This document shows positions 47,539 to 60,287 of a stretch of 64,000 bases of DNA, piece by piece; position 1 is the stretch's first letter, and each line of letters starts with the position of its first letter. The notes under the pieces were generated by a model. It was not told where the DNA came from. It ran no database searches and saw only the letters and a program-made list of their open reading frames with translations. This DNA is from Acephala macrosclerotiorum (lineage: Eukaryota > Ascomycota > Leotiomycetes > Helotiales > Mollisiaceae): NCBI GenBank assembly GCA_014904845.1, contig MU119417.1:13119-77118 (forward strand), given 5' to 3'. Made by a program: the position numbers and the translations under genes.

Positions 47539-48054
47539 ATGGCCAAGAGTGGGCGTCGGATGCATCCCGATGAGCTTTCGGAGCAGCGAAGTGATAACCT
47601 TGTATCAACCTCATCTGTCCATTTCGATGACACAACACAGGAAAATGAAGAACATCGCCAGTACAAATTTGCGCACTCTGATAAGGTCAGGCCGCGGCCA
47701 GTACGTGTCGTCGAGAATTCGAAGGATTCATCGGCATCACGTGCTCGAGGCTTCTCGAGGGGTGCTCCTTGTCTCGGCAGTTGGAGGATCCTAAATCCAA
47801 GCTCCTGGGAGTTCCCGGCAATGAGTGCGATGTGCAACAAAATAATCGAGATAGTCGGTGTCAAATTAGTCGGCGAAATGAAGAAACCCCTCAAGGTCGC
47901 ATTTTCATTTCAGAAGTGGGTGTTCGCAGCTCGGGTAAAGTGTTCTAGTTCAATCCTCTATCTCACCTCCAAAATCCACGAGTCGGAGCTTCCTCGCATC
48001 ATTTGGATGGAATTGTGCAACTTTCGATCGTACGAGAAATCGAGCTGCTGCTGA
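47539..48054 (+). CDS. Uncertain hypothetical protein, overlapping the next gene's 3' end
   Basis: A frame of 171 residues begins MAKSGRRMHPDELSEQRSDN, a hydrophilic stretch that looks protein-like, and ends in cysteine- and serine-rich sequence. Its last 105 bases run antisense to the coding end of the neighbouring coiled-coil gene, which argues against the full length. A minus-strand frame over the same bases is also open. No motif seen; it may be a short transcript or a chance frame. Confidence 0.25.
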   Translation: MAKSGRRMHPDELSEQRSDNLVSTSSVHFDDTTQENEEHRQYKFAHSDKVRPRPVRVVENSKDSSASRARGFSRGAPCLGSWRILNPSSWEFPAMSAMCNKIIEIVGVKLVGEMKKPLKVAFSFQKWVFAARVKCSSSILYLTSKIHESELPRIIWMELCNFRSYEKSSCC

Positions 48055-48990
48055 TTCTCTCTTGAGTTCAACATATGCTCCTGGTCCTATGCCATCTGCT
48101 TCCATGAGACTGTTGAGGAGTTGTTCCGTCAAATCACGCATTTCTGTCGCCGCAGCTCGTTTCTCGTCCCACGGATCATCTTTCGCTCCATTTTCTGCTG
48201 GCCTTGGACCCCATATTTGATCAAGTCTTCGTTGGCGTTTGTCTTCGCTGGGCTTGGCTCTCTTGGGCTTCCCCTGTGCACTGAATCCTCCCTCTAACAT
48301 TTCCTCATTGATATCCAGGACATCCCCAACAATTGGACCACCCAGCTCTTCCACAGCAAGCATGGCTGCTAGATGATCGTCTATGAAACTATCGAACGCC
48401 TTAAATAGTTTTTCGGTCCGTGTGTCATAATATGCTTGCTTTTCCTTCACTTCTTGGACCATGTCTTTTGCGATCTGACTCAGCGACTTCTGGGTCCGCC
48501 CAGCTATGTCTCCTCGCAACAACGCTATGCGAGCTTCGAGTTCGGTTTGTATGAGTGTCGCATCGCTGAGATCAGCTTTCTCCTTCTCGAGCCTCTCGGT
48601 GGTCTCCTTCAGCTCAATGCCTGTCTTGGCTATTGTATCTCTGGTTTCATTTATAGTCTTGTCCATTGCTCGCAGAGCTAAAAGTGCAGGGAGGGGAGAA
48701 TCGCGGGATGGAAGCCATGGTTCGGCGGGTGTGAGGGTCTTATAAGCTTCTGTCAGAGCTCTCAATTGATAGAGGTGGGCTTTTGGGTCGGCAGAAGGTT
48801 CAGTTTCGATTGGTGTTGTAGAAGCTCGTAGCTGTAGTACATTAGCTAACAGTATTCCCTTCATTGCGATATGCCAGACCTCTGCCAACAGAGCTTCTTG
48901 CTCCTTCACCCTTTCTTGCAGTGCTTTCAAGGTGCGATCAAGACGCGTTGTGTAGGAATTGGACTTCCGAGCCGCTCTCGAGTCTTCCAT
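47950..48990 (-). CDS. Conserved-looking coiled-coil protein, function unknown
   Basis: A single exon of 346 residues from the ATG at 48,990 (MEDSRAARKSNSYTTRLDRTL) to GGEIED. Long heptad-rich helices cover about residues 18-45 (LKALQERVKEQEALLAEV) and 110-200 (AMDKTINETRDTIAKTGIEL, LEKEKADLSDATLIQTELEA). A basic patch, KPKRAKPSEDKRQRRLDQIW, is followed by a well-ordered end (AYVELKRESAAARFLVRSKV, DARKLRLVDFGG). This design is seen in kinetochore, spindle and autophagy scaffold proteins, but I cannot place it in a named family. Confidence 0.65.
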   Translation of the reverse strand: MEDSRAARKSNSYTTRLDRTLKALQERVKEQEALLAEVWHIAMKGILLANVLQLRASTTPIETEPSADPKAHLYQLRALTEAYKTLTPAEPWLPSRDSPLPALLALRAMDKTINETRDTIAKTGIELKETTERLEKEKADLSDATLIQTELEARIALLRGDIAGRTQKSLSQIAKDMVQEVKEKQAYYDTRTEKLFKAFDSFIDDHLAAMLAVEELGGPIVGDVLDINEEMLEGGFSAQGKPKRAKPSEDKRQRRLDQIWGPRPAENGAKDDPWDEKRAAATEMRDLTEQLLNSLMEADGIGPGAYVELKRESAAARFLVRSKVAQFHPNDARKLRLVDFGGEIED

Positions 48991-49954
48991 GGCGGCTGGT
49001 ATGATGCCAAGAGTCAATAGATTGTAGAACGGGAGACCAACAAACAATTCCACAGCAAGTAGTCGTCCCGTAGTGGTACAATATGGGAGCAAACGTATAT
49101 TACTCTCCCTGCAGAATGGAGGACGCGCTCATAGGGCTAGCGTGTTCTGTACCCTTGTCAAAAATTCACGTGGATTTTAAACGGTCTTGGATTTCCATTC
49201 TGCATTGCGTCGCACCTCTTCTCGCGACGCTCCCAACTTCTTCAACTTCCTCCTCCTTCCCACCTTCCCATCGCAACCTCCTAATTGTTCGTATTCTCTT
49301 TCCATTACATCGACTCACTGGGGGTTTGATACTTCTTCGACCGCGACTGCGAATAATCGACGAGAACAGAGCGGCGACTTCGACACTTCGGCCACCTAAC
49401 GGATCAACCTTCCTCCCAAACTCCTTACGAAACCAAACACCAAACACCCACAGCCCAAATTAAGCAATCAACCCACACGACACACAGACAGGCACAAATA
49501 CTTCTCCGGCAGCACAGAGGTCGTTGTGAAGGCACTCTTCCCAAAGGTTTGAGGATACAGGTCTCTACTACTGCTACTGCTTTTCTTCCAGAGGGAGTTG
49601 AATCAGCCAGTTTGCGTCATTACATTCCTCCACCTCATCCACCCACGTTCACCCGTCCGCCCTGAATCTGAATCCTACTCTACACAAGCCTGCAGATCTT
49701 TTCTTGAGACTAAAGACTTGTCTTCTTCATCCAACACCTTCCCGTCTTCTACATCGCGACACAAACCCATTCACTTCTCAACAACCCCCGTTAGCACACG
49801 CTCTATCCCTTCACCTCCGATCCTCCAGCACCAGCACGTTTTCCTTCGAAGACCCCTGGTGTACATAACGATCAATCCAAGCTTCTTACCATAACGACCT
49901 CCTTCCCGACCATTTCTCGAGCTTAAGTGAAGAGATTAACCAATAGAAAACAAG
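48991..49954. promoter_or_regulatory. Divergent promoter and long pyrimidine-rich leader
   Basis: Between the coiled-coil gene and the KH gene, the plus strand from about 49,190 to 49,900 is strongly C/T-rich (runs such as CTTCTTCAACTTCCTCCTCC). In fungi such tracts commonly mark the promoter and long 5' untranslated region of well-expressed genes. Open frames here are compositional. Confidence 0.5.
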
Positions 49955-51446
49955 ATGTCTGCCTCACCTACAGCAGCTCCCACACAGTCGACAAAGCGAC
50001 CTCTCGAAGATCCCTCGTCGCCATCTGCCCCCAATGATCAACCTGAGGCGAAGCGACCAGCTCTCGACAAGATTGTCAGAGGTGAAGAGGAAGCCGCCCC
50101 CGAAGCTCTCGAGCCGGCAGTTGTGAGCTCCAATGGCGAACCCAAAGTCGAAGCTACCAATGGCACGAAGACCGAAGTAAAGGATGGACAAGGCGATACA
50201 GTGGTCCCAGATGCAGGTGCTCAGATCATTCAGAGTACTGTTACATCATCCGCACCTCCTCCAACCGGCGGATCAACTTTACAACATGATGAAAGTGGTT
50301 GGATTCATATTCGAGCTGTCATTACCAGTGCAGAGGCTGCTACAGTTATTGGAAAGGGTGGAGAGAACGTGTCCATGATCCGTAAGATGTCCGGTGCGAA
50401 GTGCACGGTTAGCGATTACCAAAAAGGTGCTGTCGAGAGAATCCTCACAGTTAGTGGTGTAGTTGATGCTGCAGCAAAGGTATATCATCTCGATCAATTA
50501 TCTAGAGTAAAGCTGACTTGAATAGGCATTTGGTTTGATCATCCGCACGCTGAATAATGAGCCCCTGGAGGTCCCATCATCTGCACAATCTAAAACCTAT
50601 CCCCTCCGCCTTCTTATCCCACACATCCTGATTGGTTCTATCATTGGCAAGGGAGGTATGAGAATCCGCGAGATCCAGGAGGCTTCGGGCGCACGTCTCA
50701 ATGCATCCGATGGCTGCCTGCCTCTGTCTACCGAGCGTTCGCTGGTTGTCCTTGGTGTCGCTGATGCCGTCCACATTGCAACATACTATGTTGGCAGTAC
50801 CCTCTTCGAGCAACTCTCGGAACGATTCGGCGGCCCTGCGGCCTCAGCCTATGCCTCTCGCAGTGGCGGACCTGCTGGTGTTGTCCCAGGTGGCATGCAA
50901 GTTGTCCCATATGTGCCTCAACCCGCTGGCGGAAACTATGGCCATCCAGAGAATCGCCGTCATATGGACCGCGGTCACCACACTCCTGCCCAAGGTTATG
51001 GTCAGCCATATTCTGCTCACGGTCAAGCTCCACAACAGCAACCACAAGTCCCAATGCACTACGGTGGCTCACCAGCTGTTGGAGGCTATGGTGGCGTTGG
51101 CCCACAACAGCCACAGCAACCCCACGTTGGTGGTCCACAAAACCACGCCGGCCCACCAGCTCAGCCAATGCAAGGTATGGTCCCAGGTCAACCATTAACG
51201 CAACAAATCTTCATCCCCAATGACATGGTCGGAGCTATCATTGGCAAGGGTGGTGCGAAGATCAACGAGATCCGTCAACTGTCCGGCTCTGTCATTAAGA
51301 TCAATGAACCTCAAGACAATAGCAACGAGAGACTAGTTACAATCACCGGAACTGCGGAATGCAATCAAATGGCACTATATATGCTGTACTCAAGACTTGG
51401 TACTTCCTCAAACTCTTCCTCATCTCTTCCCCCAAACACATATTAA
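49955..51446 (+). CDS. Three-KH-domain RNA-binding protein (PCBP/HEK2-like)
   Basis: Two exons (intron 50,480-50,525) give 481 residues. Three KH domains carry their GxxG loops: VIGKGGENVSMIRK (about residue 130), IIGKGGMRIREIQE (about 225) and IIGKGGAKINEIRQ (about 420). Between KH2 and KH3 is a Gly/Pro/Gln-rich linker. The N-terminal 95 residues are disordered and acidic, with KRPLED and KRPALDK basic patches. The architecture matches poly(rC)-binding proteins and yeast Pbp2/Hek2 and Schizosaccharomyces Rnc1, which control mRNA stability and localisation. Which ortholog it is cannot be settled here. The long pyrimidine-rich leader suggests strong expression. Intact. Confidence 0.9.
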
Positions 51447-52770
51447 TGCTTAGTACAGAAAGCGAAAAGCACCGCATTTAGAGCGGACTATAATATTGAC
51501 GACATGGTTACGGTACTTTGCTTTGGGGCCTGGACTTTGCCTTTTTTTTTTTTTTTTTCAGCGGCGCATGCATCAATGGGGTTCAGAATCACACAAAAGC
51601 TTGGGAGTGTTCGGGTGGTAGCTCGTACAATCCTGATCATTTTACATATTTGAGGTCGGCAGGTTAGGTGAGAGAGCGAACGAAACCTCGAGACATGTAT
51701 TCACCTAGCATAGAAATAATGCATTTCTGTGTCTTATGACCAATACTGACTTGCGAGCATTCTTTTTCTAAAGGATAATGCGCCTTCTATATATTAGTTT
51801 GCTTTCTCGGTCGTTGTTCATTTGCTGGCAGTAAACATCACCAAATTCGCATTTCTTGGAACTTTCATTGGCAGGCATTCAACTTCGGGGTCTCTATCAA
51901 TGGTCGTGTATGATTTGTTGGAGAGAGGCGCTGCCTCCGACTTCTCCAGAATTCAGACACTTCACCGGGTGGCAAATCTCTCAGAGATCGATCGCTCGAG
52001 CAGAGTAAATATTCTTACAAGCCAGGAGAAAGTTGTCGAGTTCGATGCTCGAGCTCTTCGTTCAGCTCAGCAATCGCCGTAGCGCTTCGAGGTATTCCTA
52101 GTGAAGCGAGAGACATTAATAGGCGCTCGATACGCTAGGAGAGAATGAAAGTGAGCTATTGCGGATGGGGAATGCTGGTTTTCGTATTCAATCCGCTAAG
52201 AATCAGTCTAGACATGGGTTCGCCAACTTGAGCAGGCTTGGGCTTGAGTGTTCATTATGGCAAGGCGATGTTCAGCATTCAAAATGTCCCAGCCATTCCC
52301 AGACTTTCGCCGAGGCTAGCTGCTTCCTCGATTGAGCAGAGCCCGAACCTTGGAGTTGATGCTCACAACAGCTCATAGTACGATTGTATAAGAGCTTGCT
52401 GGAGATCCATATCATCGAGAGCCGGTGGTGTCTATGTGGCGCTCGTACCGACGTCCATGGCCTGATGCCTACGCTTCTTTGAGCGTCCCGCACCTATGGC
52501 TGCCTCGAAAGAAGGGAAGAATATGACCCTCTGATGATGCTCTATCTTCCATTCGCTTGGATGCACGTGGGAGTAAGAGATATCGGTCCCCAAGTTGAAC
52601 TTTGCTTGTGAGATTTGTTCGCCACGTGATCATTCTGGATATCAGATATATGTATGTATTCTTTCGAGCCCTCATTGTTCCTGCAATGGACCGCTCTTTG
52701 TGTATATACACTCCCAAACCGCATCTCTTCCTTCTCAACGTCGATCTATATGTACGTCTAGATCTATCCT
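51447..52770. other. Intergenic with a 17-base T run
   Basis: This holds the 3' region of the KH gene (a T17 run at 51,542-51,558) and the space before the PKS terminator. It shows no convincing gene; frames at 51,822-52,082 and 52,469-52,816 have no motif. Confidence 0.5.
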
Positions 52771-55700
52771 CTAACTCGCTTCGGATTGAAAAGAGATCAA
52801 TCTGCTCTTCGCACAAATCGCCTTCGACAGCGTCTCAATACTCCCACTCCCAAGCAGCTCCAACATCTGCAAATTCGCCTCAAATTCCCTCGTAATATAG
52901 TTCCTCACCTCAATCGCCACCAAACTATCAAGCGCATAACTCGACAAACTCCTCGTAACATCCATATCCTCCGCTTCCAACATCAACACCGAAGGCAACT
53001 TGCTCAACAATCCCTTCTGAACCACCTGCTCAGCATCTCCCAAACAAGTCGCAGCCTTAAGCGCAGCTTTATACGAAATCGGTGCCGCTTCCCCAGCAAC
53101 AGGTTGGTCCGCGAGGCGCAAGTGCTTAAACTTCGCATCATTAGTCCAGAATGTACTCGGTGTGATCCTCATCCCCGTAATAGCATGACTGTTACAACTC
53201 TTCGCTAACCTCCCATCAATAGCAGCTTTCAACAACGCCAAAACCTCTTTCTCACAAATGGTGTCGGAACCAAGGTTTTTGGATACCTCAGCAGCTTTCT
53301 CAGCGTCTTCGGCTAGGAAACCGACGTCGGAGATGGCGGTTAGGTCTAGAGAGGATGCGGGGAGACCGAATTTGAGACGGTGTTGGACGAAGGAATTGAG
53401 GAATGTGTTAGCAGCAGAGTAAGCGGCTTGACCGCGGTTGCCGACTGCGCCAGCAGCGGAGGAGATGGCGATGAAGAAGTCGAGGGGAGTGGAGGAGGAT
53501 TGGAGGGTGTTGTGGAAGTTCCATGCACCGTGAACTTTGGCTTCTATGACGGTGGTGTATTGTTCGTAGGTCATTTTCTCGAAGAGCACGTCCTGCTGAT
53601 GTTAGTAAAGGTTAGGGGGCATGGATCGATGGAGAGTTGCTTACATTGAGGACCATGGCCCCGTGGATGACTCCCTTGATCGCAGGCATACCAGCCATCT
53701 CCTTGTGGATGAGGTTGTTGACGGACTCGGCGTTGGTAACATCACACTTCCTGACGACAATTTCGGCCCTGTCGCCAACCTCTTCGATCAAATGCTTGAC
53801 TTTGGGTGTAACGGCTCCAGTCCTGGAAATCAAGACAAGGTGTTGGGCTCCCTGACCAACCATCCACTTGGCCATGCTTCGGCCCAATCCACCAGTACCT
53901 CCAATCAAGATATAAGAGGCATCCAGGCGGAGGAGTTTGTTTCCCTTGCTCCACGGCGTTGCCTTGACCTGGTCCCCAGATTGTGTCGAAACAATTAATT
54001 TGCCGTCCGCAGTTCCATCCTGCAAGGCTTTGAATGCCGCCTCCACATCTGAGATCGAGAAGATCTTGAGTACGGGCGTTTGAATGATTCCTTTCTCCAT
54101 GAGACCAGAGACGTCGGTCAGGAGCCGCTTCATCACTTTCGGTCTCTCTAGAGCCACAGCCATCAAGTCAGCGGACATGAAGCTCCTGTTTCCTTGAAGG
54201 CTGGAAGTATCAAGTACCGCATGAGTGTGGCCGTCCTTTTTGATCTCAATGAATCGACCGAAGCTGCCAAGACTCTGCCAAAGTTGCCTTGTGGTGTCAG
54301 CATCGGCGGAAACACAGTTCAGTATGAGATCGAAATCGCCTTTAGCTGTTGACCCAAAGGACGAGATATGGCCTGCTGAAATGTGATCTTCATCCAAACC
54401 AATGTTCTTCTGGAGAAATTGTTTCCCTTCAGCGCTTTCGACTATGGCGAATACCTTGGCGCCTGTCATCTTTGCTAGACAAATCGCTGCTTGGCCGGCG
54501 GGGCTTGCAGCACCATGAATCAAGACACGCTCGTCTTCAAGCAATCGACCAAGATTATTTAGTCCATAATATGCTGTGCAATATGCCATGGGAATAGCAG
54601 CCGCGCTCTGGAATGGGAAATCATCCTCAATCCTAAAAGCATACTCTGCAGTCGTCCGGGTATACGATGAATAGACACCGTGGGAGACCGAAAGGCATGC
54701 AACGCGGTTTCCAACTACGAGGTTAGTGACATTGCCTCCAATTCTGTTAACAACACCACTGCACTCGACACCGAATCCAGAAGAGGATGGGAGTAAACCC
54801 ATTGCAGCTTGCAGATCGCGAGAGTTCATGCCAATCGCCTTGACCTCTACCTCGATCTCGCCTTCTGCCAATGGTTCCTCAATCGACTGGTCAACAAAAT
54901 GCAGGCTTTCCAGTGCACCAGGTGTCTCGATTACCATTTGTAATGGTCGGTCCTTCTGCACGAATAGTGCTGGCTCAATGGCGAGTGACTTGGCGTCTTT
55001 ATGTACGGCTTCGTTCATTTGCACATCTTTGATGATACGTGGAGTGAAGAGAGATCCCTTTCTTTCAGCAAATTCTAGCTCACAGTTCGCTTCGACGTTC
55101 GGACCAAATGTGGCCTTCAGGACCGTGAGTATTGTTTGAACGGTACTCTGGACACAAAGCACGGGCTCTGAATCTAAATCCAGCGTGGCAAACTTTAGTA
55201 GGCTCTCTGAACGGATACTACGACTGAATCCTGTGATTAGATTCGCGTCGGGATTGCTAGAGGAAAGGTAGGCTCCCCTGACGACCCAGAGGACTCCCTC
55301 GACGCTGGTCAGTATCTTTTGTAAGGCCATGAATTGGGTGGCGGTAAGAGCTGAGAGCAAGTTTTGCTCTAGCTCTGCGATGACCAGACACAATTTTCCG
55401 GTAGGTTGGATGTCAGCGAGAGTGCCAAGCGCTGGTCGAGTTCCGCTCAAGTGCTCGATGCTTTCTGCTAGTTCAGATGCAAGTAGCTTTTGGAAACTGC
55501 CTTCTCCATGAACAATTATCAGGTCTCGCAAGGGAAAGTCGGAGATACCATTAGTCGCTGAAGAGACCCCATTCAATGTGACATGCGAGGTACCTTTTGT
55601 TAATCCATTGAGATTTCTGTGCTGACCATTCGTGGTGCCGTTCACCGTTTCATTGGTGATGCTGTCAGCTGTAGAGGGTTCCAAAGGCTGGAGGATTGGC

Positions 55701-58700
55701 TCCCATTCTAGCTTATAACAGAGCTCTCTCGAACTTTCATCTTCCGAAGCGAGGTCTCTCTCCAGAATCGGAGAAACGCTCAAATTGTTCACTTCAAGGA
55801 GTACCTCGTCAGTATTAGCAGCGGTGGCGAACATCGAGAAGTGAATTGGCACGACGCTCGAGGTGGGTAAAGACCCTTTACAAAAGGCTTTGAGTGAGTC
55901 TCCTTGCCTCGTGGTAAAGTCCGTGATATTTCGAGAAATTGTCATGGATTCAATTGACGAAGGGAGGTAGACAGTTTTGACAGATGACGCTCGCCCCGCG
56001 CCGAGAACAGGCCAGTAAGTCTCAATTAGCTGCTCGAGAATCGTGGGGTGGATCACAGAGTTCGTTTGGTGTTCTTGTGCGGTATCGACGGTCGTGATCG
56101 TGGCGGTGGAACAAGTGTTATTGGCTTGACAGTCACCCAGCCCTCGGAAGTTGTCTCCATAAGCGACACCAAGGTGGGAAAGTGAATCATATAGCTTGGT
56201 CTTATCCACAACGTCCTTCTCGGCACTCGAGATCTCCGCCATGGCAGATTCTACCTTCCTGGGACCACTAGCTTTGACCGCGATGAGACCTTTGGAGTGC
56301 TCGGTCCAGCCTTTGCCAGATGTCCACGAGCAGATTCGGAACTCGTCCCACAGATCGGACGAAAGAAGAGTACCCTCTTGATGAGGCCGTAGTTGGATGG
56401 TGACTTCAATGTTTTCATCTGACAGAATCAGTGGCGTATGAACTGAGATACTGCGAAGTTCGAAGCTGTCGTAATGCTCCACGTTGCGTAGGGTTGCTCT
56501 CTGGGAAGCAGCTTCTACGGCTAGGGAAATGAATCCGGACATTGGAAACAAGTTCAAAGACTGGATCTGATAATGTCGAAGCCAAGGGGTGAGGTCATCC
56601 ATGTGCAGAATATTCCTCCATGTTGGTTCAGAATCGGACGAATAATTTGCTATTGTACCAAGAAGGTCATGCCGAGGGATTGTCCTGCTTTTGTGTTTCT
56701 TCGCAAGACGGCCTTCGTGCCAATATCGAGTGTTGTGGTTCCAGGGATAGCGAGGCATATCGACCAGTAACTCGGGTGGTTGTTTAGACAGGTTGATGGC
56801 ACCCATGTTGAGACTCGCTCCTTTGACGAAGAGCGTTGAGGCTAGGTCTAACGCTGCCTCAACTGCATCCTTTTTTCTCACAAGGACTGATGAATAAGGA
56901 ATTTCTGTTGCGCCGCTTGCTTTGAGGATTTGCTTGACTGGTCCGGCAAGGGCAGAATGGGGTCCAATCTCAATAAGCATACCAACACTGGTTTTAAAGC
57001 CATCAACGGGATCGCACATTTTGGAGACAGCCTCAGAAAACCGCACAGGCTGTGTAAGGTTGTCCACCCAATAAGATGACTTGAGTATAGAGGCATCTAC
57101 CACCTTTCCGTATAGAGAGGAGTAGAAGGCGACGTTCGTCAGCTGAGGTGCGTCTAGTGCTTCGAGGGACCTTTGGTAGTCTTGAGCAACTAGGTCCATG
57201 TGGTGAGAATGATATGCCATGTCGACTTGAAGCTTGCGATTGAATATTTGCTTCTCTTCCATTATCTTATGGAGTTCATCAATAGCGGGCTCGTCTCCTG
57301 ATATCTACAGAAATTAGCACTGTTCTTTTTGCTCTTCAGAAATTGAGAGGCGTTCAAGATGGACGAGCAACATAGAGGATGAGAGGGAGGGTTTGCTTAC
57401 CGTAAGGCTTGTTGGACTGTTGAAGCAGGCGATCCTTGCTTTTGCTTTCAATTTGGCGAGAATTGGCTCGATCTCTTCCTTACTTCCCCCGACTGCCATC
57501 ATGGACCCCCTCAAGTTAGGGAATTTCTTCTTCAGCATTTTTGTAGCCTTTCCCCTATGATATGAGATTGTCATACACGAGCCGAGAGGAAGGATGCCGG
57601 CGGCGTAAGCGGCACCGATTTCACCACTCGAATGGCCGGCAACCGCAGTGGGGAGAATATCCCATGAGCGTAGTAAGTCTATGAGAGCTAGCTGAATGGC
57701 GGTGCATGCAGGCTGGCTTATGTGGGCCTCGTTGATGAGTGAAGTGCTTGCACCCTTGCTCAACTCGTCTAGACATCATCTGTTAGCGCTGTCATATGAG
57801 TTCAGAGATAGGATGTGAAGCATACCGATGAGAGAAAATGGAGCTCCAAGTGAAGCAAGGTATCTATCGCACGCATCGAGAGTGAATGCATACACGGGAT
57901 ACTGGTCATACAGCTCCCTGCCCATGTTGTGGTATTGCGCTCCTTGTCCAGTGAAAATGAACCCAATTCGTGAGGCTGCCTCGGTTTCCCTAACAGGTAT
58001 AACCTTTCCGCCATTGAGCGCCTGTATTAAGTCGAAAGATGACGAGGAAGAAATAGCAACTCTATCAAAAGTATTAGTAGGGAGTCTTCCTGAGAGGAGC
58101 CTCGGAGCTCGGATTTGAGGCACCCGAGCAACGAAATACGAGATTTGCGTAGAAAACGGACATACCTCCATTGCATTAGAGACCGTCTCTGGCCGAGGGT
58201 ATACGCAAGATTAGTCATCAAACCATTCTGAAAGATCTCTGGTCGTTGTTCAAGATAAATTCCGAGATTCTTCATCAACAGCTCCAAAGCACTCTTGTTG
58301 TTCGCCGAGAGAACGAATAGCTTCTTCGATTGGGATCCAGACTCCGCCTGTTCTTCATTCGTCCTGACAGCTGGTGCTTTTTCGAGAACGAGATGTGCGT
58401 TAGTCCCACCGAATCCGAAGTTATTGACACTGGCAAAGCGCTTGTCTCGGGGCCATGGGCGTTGACTTATTGGCACCTGCATTGCACTGCATTAGACTCC
58501 GCAAGAAGGTAAAAGATAGGTGGTTTCGTACCTTCAAATTCCATTTCGAGAAAGGAATAGCTTCGTTGGGTTTCTTGAAGTCATAGTTTGGCAGGATGAA
58601 CCCCCGCTCTAACATCAACGCAGTTTTGATTACTGAAATAATACCTAAAGGAATTTGTAAGTACGAAATCAGAGCTCTTAGCATTTCAGATTCTCACCAG

Positions 58701-60287
58701 AAGCAGCTTCTAAATGGCCTATATTTGACTTCACTGAGCCAAGAAAGAGAGGATTTCGAGTTGACCGGCCTTCGCCAAAGATTTTGTGCAGTGCAGCAGC
58801 TTCGATGGGATCTCCGACTTTGGTTCTAGGAAATGGAGGCATCAGCAATTGCTGTCTAAACGATGTCTCGAGAGGTAGAATCATAAGGCACTTCCAAATA
58901 TACAGGGGTCTATTCAATTCACTCACCCGGTACCATGCGCTTCAATGTAGCCTGTGTCCTTTGGGCACAGACCAGCATTTTTGTAGACAGATTCCATCAG
59001 TGATTCTGAAAAGATCAGTCCTAGTATCCCAAGACTGTGCTTGTGACAAATGAAGGGGAATTACCTTGTTGGGACCCGCTCGGCATGGTGATACCAGGCG
59101 TTTTTCCATCTTGGTTGATACCACTGGCAACAATTACAGATCGAATCACGTCGTTGTCTTTTATAGCCTGGTCGAGCGGTTTCAAAATCACAATTCCACA
59201 TCCCTCACCACGGCCATAGCCCGTTCCTCGACTATCAAAAGAGAACGACCTTCCTTCGTTGGAGAATAGCCTTCGGTGGTCAGCTAGAAGTAACAAAACT
59301 ATGCTTGTCCCATAAGACTTACCGCGACTTCGACATAGATATCCAAAATTCTGGCAGCATATTCAAATGACAGCCGCCGACGATCGCAGATTTAGATTCC
59401 CCATTTCTTATGCTTTGGCACGCCTGGTGCATCGCGACGAGGCTGGAAGAGCAGGCTGTGTCCATGGTGAAGCTAGGTCCCCGCAAGTCAAAGAAGTGGG
59501 AGATTCTGTTCGATTGCATCGCGAATGCACAACCTGCCAGCATCGTCAGCACCGCGCACAGAAAGTCATACAATAATGACCACCTACCAGTAGCTTGATA
59601 CATCGGTATACTATCTGTGTCAACAAAAGATTGCGCTTCATACTCGGAAAATGAGCCGCCAATAAAAACCCCTACGTCTTTCCCAACAATCTCGTGTTTA
59701 GGAATTCCTGCATTATCCAAAGCTTCAAATGTGCATTCCAACAGAATACGCTGCTGGGGATCCATCGAAGTCGCTTCTTGGGCTATCCAATGTATCAGCA
59801 ATGCAAATTCCAGAAAGTCCCACTCCTTTGGGAGGGACAGAGAAAGCACACCTGTCAGGTTGAAAAATGGAGCATCAAATTTTGCAACGTCTTCCTTTAG
59901 GAAATTTCCTCCAATCGCATTGAAACAGCCACTCTTTCCTTGATTTGGGTGATAAAAACTGGCCGCCTCAAATCTTTCCTTGGGTATCTCCGACCAGCCA
60001 CTTCGCGCGCGTGAACAGAGCTCCCAAAATTCGTCGGGAGTAGAAACATTCCCAGGTAATCGGCATGCCATGCCTACGATCGCAATTGGCATGTTTTTCG
60101 GTAACCCGTTGCCCTTGATGTATCCTTCTGTGTAGCCATGCGTATAGGCATCTGTGTAAAGCTTCGCGCGGGGACTCGGAACCGCATTCTCAGCCAGGTT
60201 CGCTATCCCTTCCCTTTCCTCCGCGGCAATTTCGAATGCGATATTCGTGCCCTCCTGGGGCGAGGTGCCGGTTGCGGATGGTGCCAT
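52771..60287 (-). CDS. Highly reducing type I polyketide synthase (KS-AT-DH-ER-KR-ACP), DH and ER probably defective
   Basis: Twelve exons joined by 11 short introns sum to 6,765 bases with no stop, giving 2,254 residues from [13 protein letters not shown] (about 60.1-58.4 kb) has the full triad: [15 protein letters not shown] and [12 protein letters not shown] (58.0-56.95 kb) has FTGQGAQ and [14 protein letters not shown]. In DH (56.7-55.75 kb) the motif normally PWLRDHxxxGxxxxP reads [15 protein letters not shown], so the catalytic His is Tyr (codon 56,570-56,572) and Gly is Ser; the second catalytic residue, normally HPTxLD, is HPTILE (Glu codon 56,033-56,035). There is no methyltransferase; a structural pseudo-KR-like linker lies in its place. 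In ER (54.9-54.0 kb) the glycine-rich GGVG/GGTG is SPAG. KR keeps TGGLGR and [14 protein letters not shown] has [11 protein letters not shown]. No thioesterase is fused. Expected product: a ketoreduced, possibly polyhydroxylated chain (inference). Confidence 0.95.

Noticed and set aside
50701..51198. 165-codon frame in the KH gene
   Set aside because: Alternate frame of the Gly/Pro/Gln linker of the KH protein.
52786..53208. 140-codon plus-strand frame at the PKS 3' end
   Set aside because: Antisense to the PKS ACP/KR region and Arg/Gln/His-rich.
55560..55700. Possible methyltransferase between DH and ER of the PKS
   Set aside because: The linker is a low-complexity Asn/Thr/Gly stretch followed by a structural pseudo-KR; no SAM-binding motif is present and there is no room for a C-MeT.
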